Below, in pieces: positions 13,281 to 23,243 of a DNA stretch of 64,000 bases. This DNA comes from Straminergon stramineum (lineage: Eukaryota > Streptophyta > Bryopsida > Hypnales > Calliergonaceae), in the NCBI GenBank assembly GCA_963920665.1, contig OY987272.1, forward strand, positions 14,823,001-14,887,000. The letters run 5' to 3'. Below the pieces are notes generated by a model that was not told where the DNA came from, made no database searches, and saw nothing but the letters and a program-made list of their open reading frames with translations. The position numbers and the translations under genes are program-made. Position 1 is the stretch's first letter. Every line of letters starts with the position of its first letter.

Positions 13281-14213
13281 TTAACCCCTAAAGGACCAAG
13301 GTGCCTTTTTTGGCAACATAGAAATTTTGGGCAGGTACGTGTGACTATAGATTTCCATATTTTTGGCCCAAAATTTAATAGAAGGTGTGGACGAGGAATA
13401 TCTTTCATATGCACTAAATTTCAGGACATTTGGAAATATGAGTCAAAAGTTATGGCCTAATATGTTGTTTGTTTCTCAACTCGGGCAGTCCGGGCAGATC
13501 TGAAAAAATCACTTTTTTCAAAAATAAAAATTTGAAATTGATTTTTTAGATTTATATATACATAGAAAGCTTTGAATCATTCCATTTTGATCAATGAGTC
13601 AAAAGTTATGAGATGTTTTAGTTTACGGGCACTTATGGATTTTCTACTCTAAAATAAACTTTGAAGTCCTTTATTTAACTCAATATTTAATATTTTTGGA
13701 AAAAAATAAAATCATAGGGTATAGATTGTTTATTACAACATTTCCACCATTGGGATTGGCATTTTCCAATTCCAATAATAAACTATTAACAATTTAGTAT
13801 TTTGAATCATTCTCTACATCTTTGTACTTACTATTTTTTTCCTATATGTTGCACAATTCCAAATGATCTAAAAATTTTCAAGAATATATACAACTTGACT
13901 TCAAGAATGAATCTAAAGAAGCACTACCATTTTGGAAATTTTTTCATACAAATAGGATTTTGTAAAGTGCAGCTGCCCGGTTTTTCGCAGGGCCAAAAAG
14001 AGGATTTTTGTCACTTCAAATGTTAATACCTTGCAATCTACATGGTGGAAATTTCTGAAATTTTTTCCACATCTTCTCAATGTAGATTACTAAAAGATCC
14101 TACGGTTACATGTGTCCAAAAATGATATTTTTCAAAAATTTGGTACTTGTATTAGAAATGGCAGTTTTTGAGGGGTTTTGGTGATAAGGTAGTCAAGGAA
14201 CTTTAGGGGTTAA
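13281..14213 (+). mobile_element. TTAA-flanked non-autonomous element, piggyBac-like, copy 1
   Basis: A 933-bp unit including both TTAA ends. It opens TTAACCCCTAAAGGACC and closes CTTTAGGGGTTAA, so the terminal inverted repeats abut a TTAA duplicated on both sides. There is no transposase frame. The interior has conserved boxes shared with the other copies: TTTTTTGGCAACATAG near the left end, several GGGCAG/CTGCCC motifs, and GCAGGGCCAAAAA in the right half, which is roughly the inverse of the left box. A TTAA target with C-rich ends is the hallmark of the piggyBac superfamily. Assignment without a transposase is inference. Confidence 0.75.
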
Positions 14214-14469
14214 TTACGCATAGTTGAAGGCACCTTTTGTTAGAAAAAATATTTTTATAGTATTACCAATTGAAAATTAAGAATTTCAAAAAAGATTAGA
14301 ATTTTTGGATATAGCATGTATTTTTTATGAATTTTCAAAGTGGAAGCTCCCTAGACCACTAAAACTGTCGCATAGGTGGACCTAAAATCGAAATTTGAAA
14401 AAAACATTAGTCAACTAATCAATAGTAAGTAAGGGGACAATTTAATGAAAGTCTAGGAGAACACTTTTA

Positions 14470-15405
14470 TTAACCCCTAAAGTTCTTTGACTATATCATT
14501 ACAAAAACTCTCAAAAACTGCCATTTCTAATACAAGTACCAAAGTTTTTAAAAATATCATTTTTGGACACATGTAACTATAGGATCTTGTATTACACTAG
14601 ATTGAAAAGATGTGGAAAAAAATTCAGAAATTTCCACTGTGTAGATTGCAAGATATTAGCATTTGAAGTGACAAAAAGCCTTTTTTGGGCCCTGTGGAAA
14701 AACTGGCAGCTGCACTTCACGAGGTCACATTTGTATGAAAAAATGTCCAAAATGGTGGTGCTTCTTTAGAATCATTCTTCAAATCAAGTTGGCTACATGC
14801 TTGAAAATTTTCAGATCATTTGGAATTGTGCAACATATAGGAAAAAAATAGTAAGTAGAAAGATGTAGAGAATGATTCAAAATACGAAGTTGTTAACAAT
14901 TTATTAATGGAATTGAAAAATCCCAATCCCAATAGTTGTAATGTTGTATTAAGAAATCTACACCTTATGTTTTTATTTTTTTCCAAAAATATTGAGAATT
15001 GAGTTAAATAAAGGACTTCAAAGTTTATTTTAGAGTGTGAAATCTATATATACTTGCCCGCAAACTAAAACATCTCATAACTTTTGACTCATTGATCAAA
15101 ATGGAATGATTCAAAGCTTTCAATGCTCATGTAAATCTAGAAAACCAATTTCAAATTTTTATTTTTGAAAAAAGTGATTTTTTCAGATTTGCCCGGACTG
15201 CCCGAGTTGTGAAACAAACTACATATTAGGCTATAACTTTTGACTCATATTTCCAAATGTCTTGAAATTTAGTGCACATGAAAGATATTCCTCGTCCACA
15301 CCTTCTATTAAAGTTTGGGCCAAAAACATTGAAATCTCTAGTCACAAGTACGTGCCCAAAATTTCTATGTTGCCAAAAAATACACCTTGGTCCTTTAGGG
15401 GTTAA
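14470..15405 (-). mobile_element. TTAA-flanked non-autonomous element, piggyBac-like, copy 2 (inverted)
   Basis: A 936-bp unit in the opposite orientation to copy 1 and 256 bp away from it. TTAACCCCTAAAGTTC opens the plus strand and GGTCCTTTAGGGGTTAA closes it. The interior is close to the reverse complement of 13281-14213 throughout, for example TTTGACTCATTGATCAAAAT near 15085 against the inverse near 13590. No coding frame. Confidence 0.75.
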
Positions 15406-17550
15406 TGAAAGCCTAGGGATATTTCAAGGGAACTCTCCTATGCATGAACATGAATAAGGATGTTTCTGGGTGTTTCTACCTATATATAGTGGAACTTCCA
15501 TGAGGTAATAACCTTGGGACTAGAGGAGAATATTACATTAGAGAGGTTCTTGCTTTAGAGAGGGATTGTAGCAATAATGTTGTTTAAATTTTTTTTAGTG
15601 GTTTGTAATTTGTAGAGCTCTTGGACTGAAGTCACGTTCATTGAAGCGACATTTGGATTCTAAATTCAATCAAAGTTTCTTTTCTTTCTTTCTTTTATAT
15701 GTCTTCAATACATCTAAGCAAGGACCGGAGGAATAATATCAGTTTAGAGAGGTTATTGGCTTACAAAAGTTCACTTTATAGAAATTCTATCTTACAATCC
15801 ACTAAAATTGTCCAAATAAGCATTATCAATGGTGATTGTATGTAATATCCACTAAATAAGAATTTGAGCTTAGCTCCTATTATTAAACTAATTGTCTATA
15901 GTTTTGTTATATCTTGTTGAAAATCAAAAGTAATATCTAGATTTTCTATGGATTCATTTTCTAGACACCATATGAGTAAACTATGAATTTTTAAAGTCAA
16001 GAAAATGGGTGTACTCAAAATCACTTCTCTAGAGGCTCTCATGTTTGTAAGGCTTACATTTTAGGCGAGGATCTAGATGGGATAGTTTTCCAAATAGGTC
16101 ACAATTAGATGTACTTACCTTACTGATGATGTATTCAAAGGAGTTGGTTGGATTGGGCTTTGTAATAGGCAACTCAAATTTGGAGCTTGGTTGTGGAGAT
16201 TGGAAAATCTTATGGAGAATCTTTTGGGAAGTAATACATTTTGAATACACAACAAATGAGAGAAATGTTCTTTTCTCCACTAAGTTGTGGATGTGTAGAT
16301 AACCATCCACTTCAACAATTCATACTTTGATGGGAAATCAACATATGAAATAATTTACAATACATTCACAATTGAAAATTCATAATTTTCAATTAAGAAG
16401 TAATAAGTCCTTGAATATTTATGAATGTATTGTAAATTTTTGAAATTCAACTTCATGGTGTACCCCCTTCATGAATACTTTTTAGCATTTATGTATGCAT
16501 TTAGAACATTTTGGACTACTTGCATCTATATATTTGTAAGACTGGTTTAGATTGGTTTTAGGCCCTTCCACCTTAAACTTTGGATTTGAGTTTCCTAACA
16601 AAATTTCAATGTTGATGCTATGATCTTGGTTGTTGAATGATAAAGAAGGGAAATCTTGGAAAAATTTGGATTGCCAAAATAGAACCCCCAAAGATTGAAC
16701 TGTTTCTGGGACTTATCATCTCATTCTTCTCCTTGATAGGTGTAAAGTGTCAAACTCGGATATTATCTTTTAAAAGTCGAAGCAAATCAAAAAAAAAATC
16801 CTAGGACTTAATCTTTTTAAAGGTTTGAATATTCCTCATATTTTAAAATTTTTAAAAGATTGATTTCCGAGAACATACATCTTCAAGTAGTTGCTTTCCT
16901 TACTCATAGAGTATCCAATTCTGCATTATCCCCCTTGAGATGTATAACTAAGTGTTTGCGTTCACATGGTGTAGTTAGAAGAAGCCTCCAAGGACCACTT
17001 CATGTTGGTCTTAGGACCAAAGTTATGAAATAATCTTTCATATCTTTTCTTCAATCTTCTAGTGTATCTTTCTTCTCATATCATTGAACTCCTTGCATGT
17101 GCAAATGGGTTTAAACCCACAATTTACACTATAATTGTAGCATTCATAAGTACTGCCCAAATCCAACAATATTACATGTTTACCTTGTTATGATGAATTT
17201 TTTTTGATTGAAATAGACTTTAAGATATTAATGTTCAAAGTTTAAAAAAATTTCTTTGGTACCTTATTATATTATGTTTTGAAACTTCGAATCCTCTAAA
17301 CTTAAAAATATTGTCCGAAATTCTTTTCAGGCTTAAATCTTTATGGTGAAGAAATCGATTTGAAAACACAGGAAAAATGTTTTTTTAAAAATAAAATCAA
17401 TTTTTATTCTTTAAAATATCATTAAATAGAAGTATATCCAAGATCAAAGGATAAATGAAATTTTTACTAATTTCAAACATAATTGAAATATGTTGACTAG
17501 AGAGATTGTTGTAGAAAATAATCTACACATTATGGACCTTTTTTTTTTTC
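15406..17550. other. AT-rich spacer with small repeats, no gene
   Basis: A motif of type GGGAC(T/C)(A/G)GAGGA(G/A)AAT(A/T) followed by TTAGAGAGGTT occurs at about 15515 and again at about 15722, suggesting a decayed small transposon. A hairpin lies at 16352-16438. No coding sequence supported. Confidence 0.45.
16352..16438. repeat. Perfect 17-bp inverted repeat with an inner palindrome
   Basis: AATTTACAATACATTCA at 16352-16368 is exactly inverted at 16422-16438. Between them, 16370-16394 is a second palindrome (AATTGAAAATT, CAT, AATTTTCAATT). It would form a double stem-loop. Confidence 0.7.
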
Positions 17551-18782
17551 TTAACCCCTAAAGGACCAAACGGTGTTTTTTGGCAACATAGCGATATCGG
17601 GCAGCTCACTACAAATGGAATTTTTATTTTTTTTCTTTGAAATTTTCACACAACATGTATCTGAGGAGTAACTTTAAGACCCAAAAGGTTTCATAACTTT
17701 TGAATACATGGTTAAAAAGTTATTGTATGATATGTTGTTTTCATTGCTCAAAGGGCAACCTGGGCAATAAAAAAAAATTCTTTAAAAATCACTTTTTTTA
17801 AAAATAAAAATTTGAAATTGATTTTCTAGATTTATATATACATGGAAAGTTGTTGTTTTTGGAAACATACAGCCTTCAAGGACCGCAGCAAGGACTAACT
17901 TGACACTGCCATGCAAAACCATGGACCAATCCCCATTAGGAACAAATGTAGGAACAAACCCCTTCCCCATGCACACAAAGCTCTCAGGGCATGGGGAGCC
18001 CCCATGCAAGCAATGTTAGCATGGCAAGTTGAATCAAGAACCTTGTGGGTTCCACGGAACTGACGGAAGTTTCTAACCTAGCCATTACCCAAGGTAGTTT
18101 AGGGTCGTTGCGGATTGTGCATAGAAAGCTTTGAATCATTCCATTTTGATTTATGAGATGAAAGTTATGAAGAGTTTGAGTTGTGGGTAGTTTGTGGGTA
18201 GTAATGGAATCTCTACTCTAAAATAAACTTTGAAGACCTTTATTTAACTCAATTTTTAATATTTTGGAAAAAATATAAAAAAGGGAGGTGTAGATTGTTT
18301 ATTACAACAATTTAACCATTGGGATTGGAATTTTTCAATTCCATAAATAAATTATGAACAATTTAGTATTTTGAATCATTCTCTACTTCTTTCAACTTAC
18401 TATTTGTTTCCTATATGTTGTATAATTCCAAATGATCTAAAATTTTTCAAACATGTAGCTAACATGACTTCAAGAATGAATCCAAAGAGTTACTACCATT
18501 TTGGACATTTTTTCATAATGATCTGACCTTGTGAAGTGCAGCTGCCCAGATTTTTGCAGGGCCAAAAAATGGCTTTTTGTCAATTCAAATGCTAATATCT
18601 TGCAATTCACTTGGTGGAAATTTCTGAAATTTTTTCCACATCTTCCCAAACCATCCTACTACAAGATCCTACAGTTACATTTGTCCAAAAATGTAATTTT
18701 TCTAAAATTTGGTACTTGTACTAGAGATGACAATTTTGGAGCATTTTTGGTGAAAACATAGTCAAATACATTTAGGGGTTAA
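17551..18782 (+). mobile_element. TTAA-flanked non-autonomous element, copy 3, carrying a nested insertion
   Basis: A 1232-bp unit that opens TTAACCCCTAAAGGACC and closes TTTAGGGGTTAA. It is about 280 bp longer than the other copies because a foreign segment interrupts it at 17850-18119 (listed separately). Apart from that, it aligns end to end with copy 4 at 32905-33858. Confidence 0.75.
17850..18119. mobile_element. About 270-bp insertion nested in TTAA element copy 3
   Basis: Sister copies read continuously CAT(A/G)(G/A)AAAGCTTTGAATC here. In this copy CATGGAAAG (17841-17849) and CATAGAAAG (18120-18128) flank about 270 bp of different, GC-richer sequence. This looks like an insertion with a duplicated target of about 8-9 bp. 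I see no clear terminal inverted repeats. Type undetermined. Confidence 0.6.
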
Positions 18783-20488
18783 ATTATAGTAAAAGTTGAG
18801 TTAATCCCTAAAGATTCAAAGTCTTAGAATGGATTTTTTAGGATTTTGGCAAATTTCCTATTATGTCAAAGTTTCTTGAAGTTTTTCTAGAGGTTAGAGA
18901 ATGTACAAGTTTTATGGGAATATAATTTTTATTTCATTTGGTTCTTGGGAGAAAAAATTATGCCCTCATAAGTACAAGGCAAAAGAACACCCCTACAAAA
19001 AGTCAAACAGAATAATTTAAAAAAAAATTCTTATAGAATATATTTATATATTTCCAGAAAGCTTTGATTCATTCCATTTGGATAACTAATTTTAAAGTTA
19101 TGAACTTGCGGAGATTACTCTAGAGTTTTCAAAAAACTACTTGAATAAGAAGATAGGGCTCATTTAATTCAAATAGAAGAAATTATATATAATATTTAGG
19201 GCTTCTATAGGATTTATGAAATCCCCCCCCCCCCGCCCCCATATATATATATATATATATATATACATAAAAATATCATGTAGTAGGAATTTTTATTGAT
19301 AAATTAGCTTTAGCAAATGGGGCCTGTACAAATTTTTTCATAGTATTGTGAATATAGACAAGGACAAATAATTTCGTGTAGATGATTAAAAAGACACAAT
19401 CAAGAAAATCTACAATGTGGGGAAGTTGAATAAAATAATGACATATTACTAATAGTGTATATAGAAAAAAAATTCAGTATAAATAAAAGAAAATGACTCC
19501 AAATGGCAAAAATTGTTAATGCAAGGATAGATTTTATAGTCCATTTAACTTCAATCTTTGAATCTGTATGTGTTAAACACAATCTTATTAAATGGGATGT
19601 TTATAAGATAGTTTCAATGGGAATTTTGAAGTTTTTAATGGTAAATTTGTTAATAACAACCTCTATTTGGTCAATTACACGTGAATTGAATTGATTGTTG
19701 TTGGTTTCATGGTATACATACTACATGCATGTAGTAGAGGTATGAAAAATTTGTAAAAAATGGCAATATAGGGAAAAATTTGGATACTTAAAATTTTGTA
19801 TGTAAGATAGCCCTACTTAAAAAAATAAAGGGGATTGAAAATACACCCTCGTAGATTTTTATGTAAAATGAATGTCATCTTAAATACTATAATGAAGGTA
19901 AATAGCCCCACATCGAATACCCTCTTAACTTAGGTTATACCTTAAATTACAAGGAGTGATCTCCCTAAGGTTATGAAGTACCTTGTATTCCATACAATTA
20001 GAGAATATTCTTGAATATTTTAAAATAAAATTCTTTTACAAAATCAATTTTTTCAATTTTTCAAAACCAAAAATGGATTATTTGTGACAACAATTTGACC
20101 ATTAACCCCTGAATGACCTAAGGAGTGTCTTCCACCGAAAATGAACTCCAAACTACTACATTTGAAATGAAAGTACAATTGGTTTAGAATATTTTTTGAA
20201 AAAATCTAATTGCAAACTCTTGTTCATCACTACCATGTTACTCTAGCCTGAAATTTTCAAAGACTTTGACCATACAGATTCAAAATATTATCAATCAAAG
20301 TTTAATTCTTGGATTTTTTTTCTTGGGCAGAGTGATTTCAGGGGCCTATATTTCAAATTCTTCATGAAAGAAGAGCTTGTCATTTTTTATCGAATGTAAT
20401 GATGAACAATTGAAAAGATGCATGTCGATTTTCATAGGGATTGGAGCAATGGAAGATTGTTTTCAAAGCCTTTCAGTCAAGCGTAGTA
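18783..20488. other. AT-rich spacer with a decayed TTAA-element fragment and a microsatellite
   Basis: From 18801 (TTAATCCCTAAAG) to about 19110 the sequence resembles the left part of the TTAA elements, including CAGAAAGCTTTGATTCATTCC, but no right end is visible. TTAACCCCTGAATGACC at 20102 is another isolated left end. No genes. Confidence 0.45.
19223..19265. repeat. Compound microsatellite, poly-C then (AT)n
   Basis: A C-tract with one G (19223-19240) runs directly into about twelve AT dinucleotides (19241-19265). Confidence 0.9.
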
Positions 20489-21387
20489 CAATAGGGTGAC
20501 AATCAAAATGGCGTTTTTGAATTTCTAGTGAAGGAAATTTCACATTTGCCAACTTTGACAGCCTCCCGAGGGTTGAAAAATTGGTATTTTACCACTAAAT
20601 TGTTTTACAAGATCATCACTAAGTTAATAACATGTGTACCAAATTTAAAGGCCAAAAGATTCACCAAGAAAAATATATTAAAAATCTACCAACATGTGTA
20701 CCTGTGAAATTTTTTTCACTATTGCCAACTTTAACAGCCTCCCAAGGATTGAAATTTTTGGAACAACAAGTTCTCTATGTTAATAATATATGTTCCAAAT
20801 TTCAAGGCCAAAAGATCAATACAAGAAAGATATTCACAATCTACCAACATGTGTTGTTTTGAGAAACAATCATGGAGACCATTTCACTACTGCCAACTTT
20901 GAGACCCTCTTAAGGGCTGAAAAATTGCTTATTTACTATGAAATTTTTGTCAAAAAATCATTTCTATGTTAATAACATGTGTGACAAATTTCAAGGCCAA
21001 AAAAGTCATATAAAAAAAGATATTCAAATATGTGTAGCCATGAGAAACCATTTCACTACTACCAACTTTGACACCCTCCCAAGGGCTAAAAGTTTTTTTC
21101 ACAAGATCTTCTCTATGCTAATAACATGTGTACCAAATTTGAAGGTCAAAAGATTTATAGAAAAAAAAAATATCCACAATCCACCAACATGTGTAGTTGT
21201 GGGAAACAATGGGGGAAACCATTTCACTACTACCAACAATTTGACACCCTCCCAAGGGTTGAGAAATTTTCTATTTACCATGAAATTTTTGGCACAAGAT
21301 GTTCTACATATTAATAACCTGTGTGCCAAATTTCAAGGTCAGAAAATTTAAACAAAAAAAAAATTCACAATCTACCATCATGTATGT
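20489..21387. repeat. Left inverted arm with five iterated units
   Basis: Units of roughly 150-190 bp are marked by TTAATAACATGTGTNCC-type boxes at about 20624, 20785, 20966, 21117 and 21309. Each is followed by AAATTT(C/G)AAGG(C/T)CAAAA, a CAATCTACCAACATGTGT box and a CTNCCAACTTTGACNCCCTC box. The units match each other imperfectly, so the repetition is old relative to the near-identity of the two arms. Confidence 0.8.
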
Positions 21388-21883
21388 AGTTGTGAGAAAT
21401 ATTTTAAGGACATACAAAAAAATGTTGAAGTACTTTGGACACTAATGCTTCTAGACTGAAATCATCCAAATAATGCAATCCCTACACATAAATGCTTCTA
21501 AAAAAATCAAGGATAACCAAATCTAGATTTGTGCACTTGTCATGTATCAAATAATGCACTTGTTCAAGAATTGGATACCATACATGCATGAAGAAGCTTT
21601 TTCCTCTCAATGTGAATGCTTGCATTTAGAATTGAACATTACAAGAAGGGGGATGTGTGATGATTTGAGAGGCAAGTGATGGGTGATTATTTTTCTAAGT
21701 AGAGGATTGAAGGTTTTTGAACATGAGTAGCCTAAGTAATGAGTAAGTGCATGAAAGATATGATAAGTGAGTGAGTCAAGGCTATGTGATGATTGAGTGA
21801 GTGAAGTTGTGTCAGTGGTGACTAAGAGAGTGAGGGCTGGATCATGGATGATGGGTGATCATTGACTAAGGTTTGAGTAATGA

Positions 21884-22693
21884 GTGCATGAGGTTGGTTA
21901 CTCAAAAGCTCATTGTCGCTCTACACTCTCAAAGATTACTAGTATGTGTCCTACTCAAGTGCCTAGAAGAACTATTCAAAGGGTCTTACATGGGAGTGAC
22001 ATTTTCATTCAAATTGCAATCAAAAAACCTTTCTTGATACCTTGTTACATGTCTCAACAATTGGCTTTTGCTCAGAAGTATTGGGGGTGGAGTGTAGAAG
22101 AATGGGAGCGAGTTGTTTGGACTAATGAGTCTACCTTTGAAGTTGGAAAAAATTCTACACAAGTTCATGTTTGGAGAAATGCATATGAGCGCTATTCATC
22201 AAGTTGTATAGTTCCAAATTTGAAGAGTGGGAGGACTTCTTTGATGATTTGGGGTGCATTTGTTGGAGGGCAAAAGTCACAACTTGTTTTTATGCCTAAA
22301 GATCAATGCTCTACTAAGGATTTTGTTGAAGTGGTCTACAATGGTGAGTTGCTTCATTTCATGGGAAGAGTGCCAAATGGATTGCTCATGGAAGATGGCG
22401 CACTTGTCCATTGTAGCAAACTATGTGAAGAATGGAGACAAACATGCTTTCTAGAGAAGCTCGATTGGCCTACAAACTCTCCCAATCTCAATCCAATTGA
22501 AAACCTTTGGAAGATTTTGGAAGATGTTGTGCAACACGACCCAATATGCCCTAAGAACTTAAATGACTTGAAGGTAGTTATTGAAAGAGAGTCGAGGTTA
22601 ATCAGTGGTACAAAGCTCCTTCAATTTTGTCATTCTATGCCCTCTAGGTTAGAAGTAGTGATTGCTCCAAGTGCAGGACATATATGTTGGTAG
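21884..22693 (+). pseudogene. Tc1-type DD34E transposase, probably inactive
   Basis: 269-residue open frame. The N-terminus retains only the second helix-turn-helix of a Tc1 transposase (residues about 25-70, with RRTIQRVLH and a KKPFLIP linker). The catalytic core follows. The first catalytic block reads VVWTNES, where the family has DES, so the first Asp is Asn. The second Asp is in LLMEDGALVH. The third acidic residue is Glu in SPNLNPIENLW, 34 residues after the second Asp, which defines the DD34E group. Family members are usually about 340 aa, so the first DNA-binding helix bundle is missing, as is any upstream start. Truncation plus the D-to-N change suggests a dead copy, though a non-catalytic DNA-binding role cannot be excluded. 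Confidence 0.85.
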
Positions 22694-23241
22694 ATTGTGA
22701 ATATTTAAAAAAAATAAAAAAAAAATTGACCTTGAAATTTGGCACACAAGTTATTAATATGCAGAACATCTTGTGCCAAAAATTTCATGGTAAATAGAAA
22801 ATTTCTCAACCCTTGGGAGGGTGTCAAATTGTTGGTAGTAGTGAAATGGTTTCCCCCATTGTTTCCCACAACTACACATGTTGGTAGATTGTGGATATCT
22901 TTTTTTGTATAAATCTTTTGACCTTCAAATTTGGTACACATGTTATTAGCATAGAGAAGATCATGTGAAAAAAACGTTTAGCCCTTGGGAGGGTGTCAAA
23001 GTTGGTAGTAGTGAAATGGTTTCTCATAGCTACACATGTTGGTAGATTTGAATATCTTTTTTTATATGACTTTTTTGGCCTTGAAATTTGTCACAGATGT
23101 TATTAACTTAGTGATGATCTTGTAAAACAATTTAGTGGTAAAATACCAATTTTTCAACCCTCGGGAGGTTGGCAAAGTTGGCAAATGTGAAATTTCCTTC
23201 ACTACAAATTCAAAAACGCCATTTTGATTGTCACCCTACTA
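22678..23241. repeat. Right inverted arm, two units shorter than the left
   Basis: Reverse complement of the left arm with three units. Read inward from the end, it follows left unit 1 up to its TTAATAACAT box, then continues with the sequence of left unit 3 (GTGACAAATTTCAAGGCC), skipping about 343 bp. The transposase stop codon lies in the inner few bases of this arm. Confidence 0.8.
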
Positions 23242-23243
23242 TA

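Larger units (their letters stand above)
20489..23241 (+). mobile_element. Tc1/mariner element with long, internally repetitive inverted arms
   Basis: A 2753-bp element. The outermost bases are TA then CAATAGGGTGAC on the left and the inverse of TA then TAGTAGGGTGAC on the right, with TA at 20487-20488 and 23242-23243 as the likely target duplication. The first 135 bp or so of both arms are almost identical. The arms (about 900 and 560 bp) flank a single open frame at 21884-22693 encoding a DDE transposase of the Tc1 group. Spacer between arm and gene shows no other coding. The arms are far longer than the 20-400 bp usual for Tc1 elements. Confidence 0.85.

Noticed and set aside
19223..19265. 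C-tract and (AT)n as a regulatory or origin-like site
   Set aside because: A simple compound microsatellite, with no supporting context.
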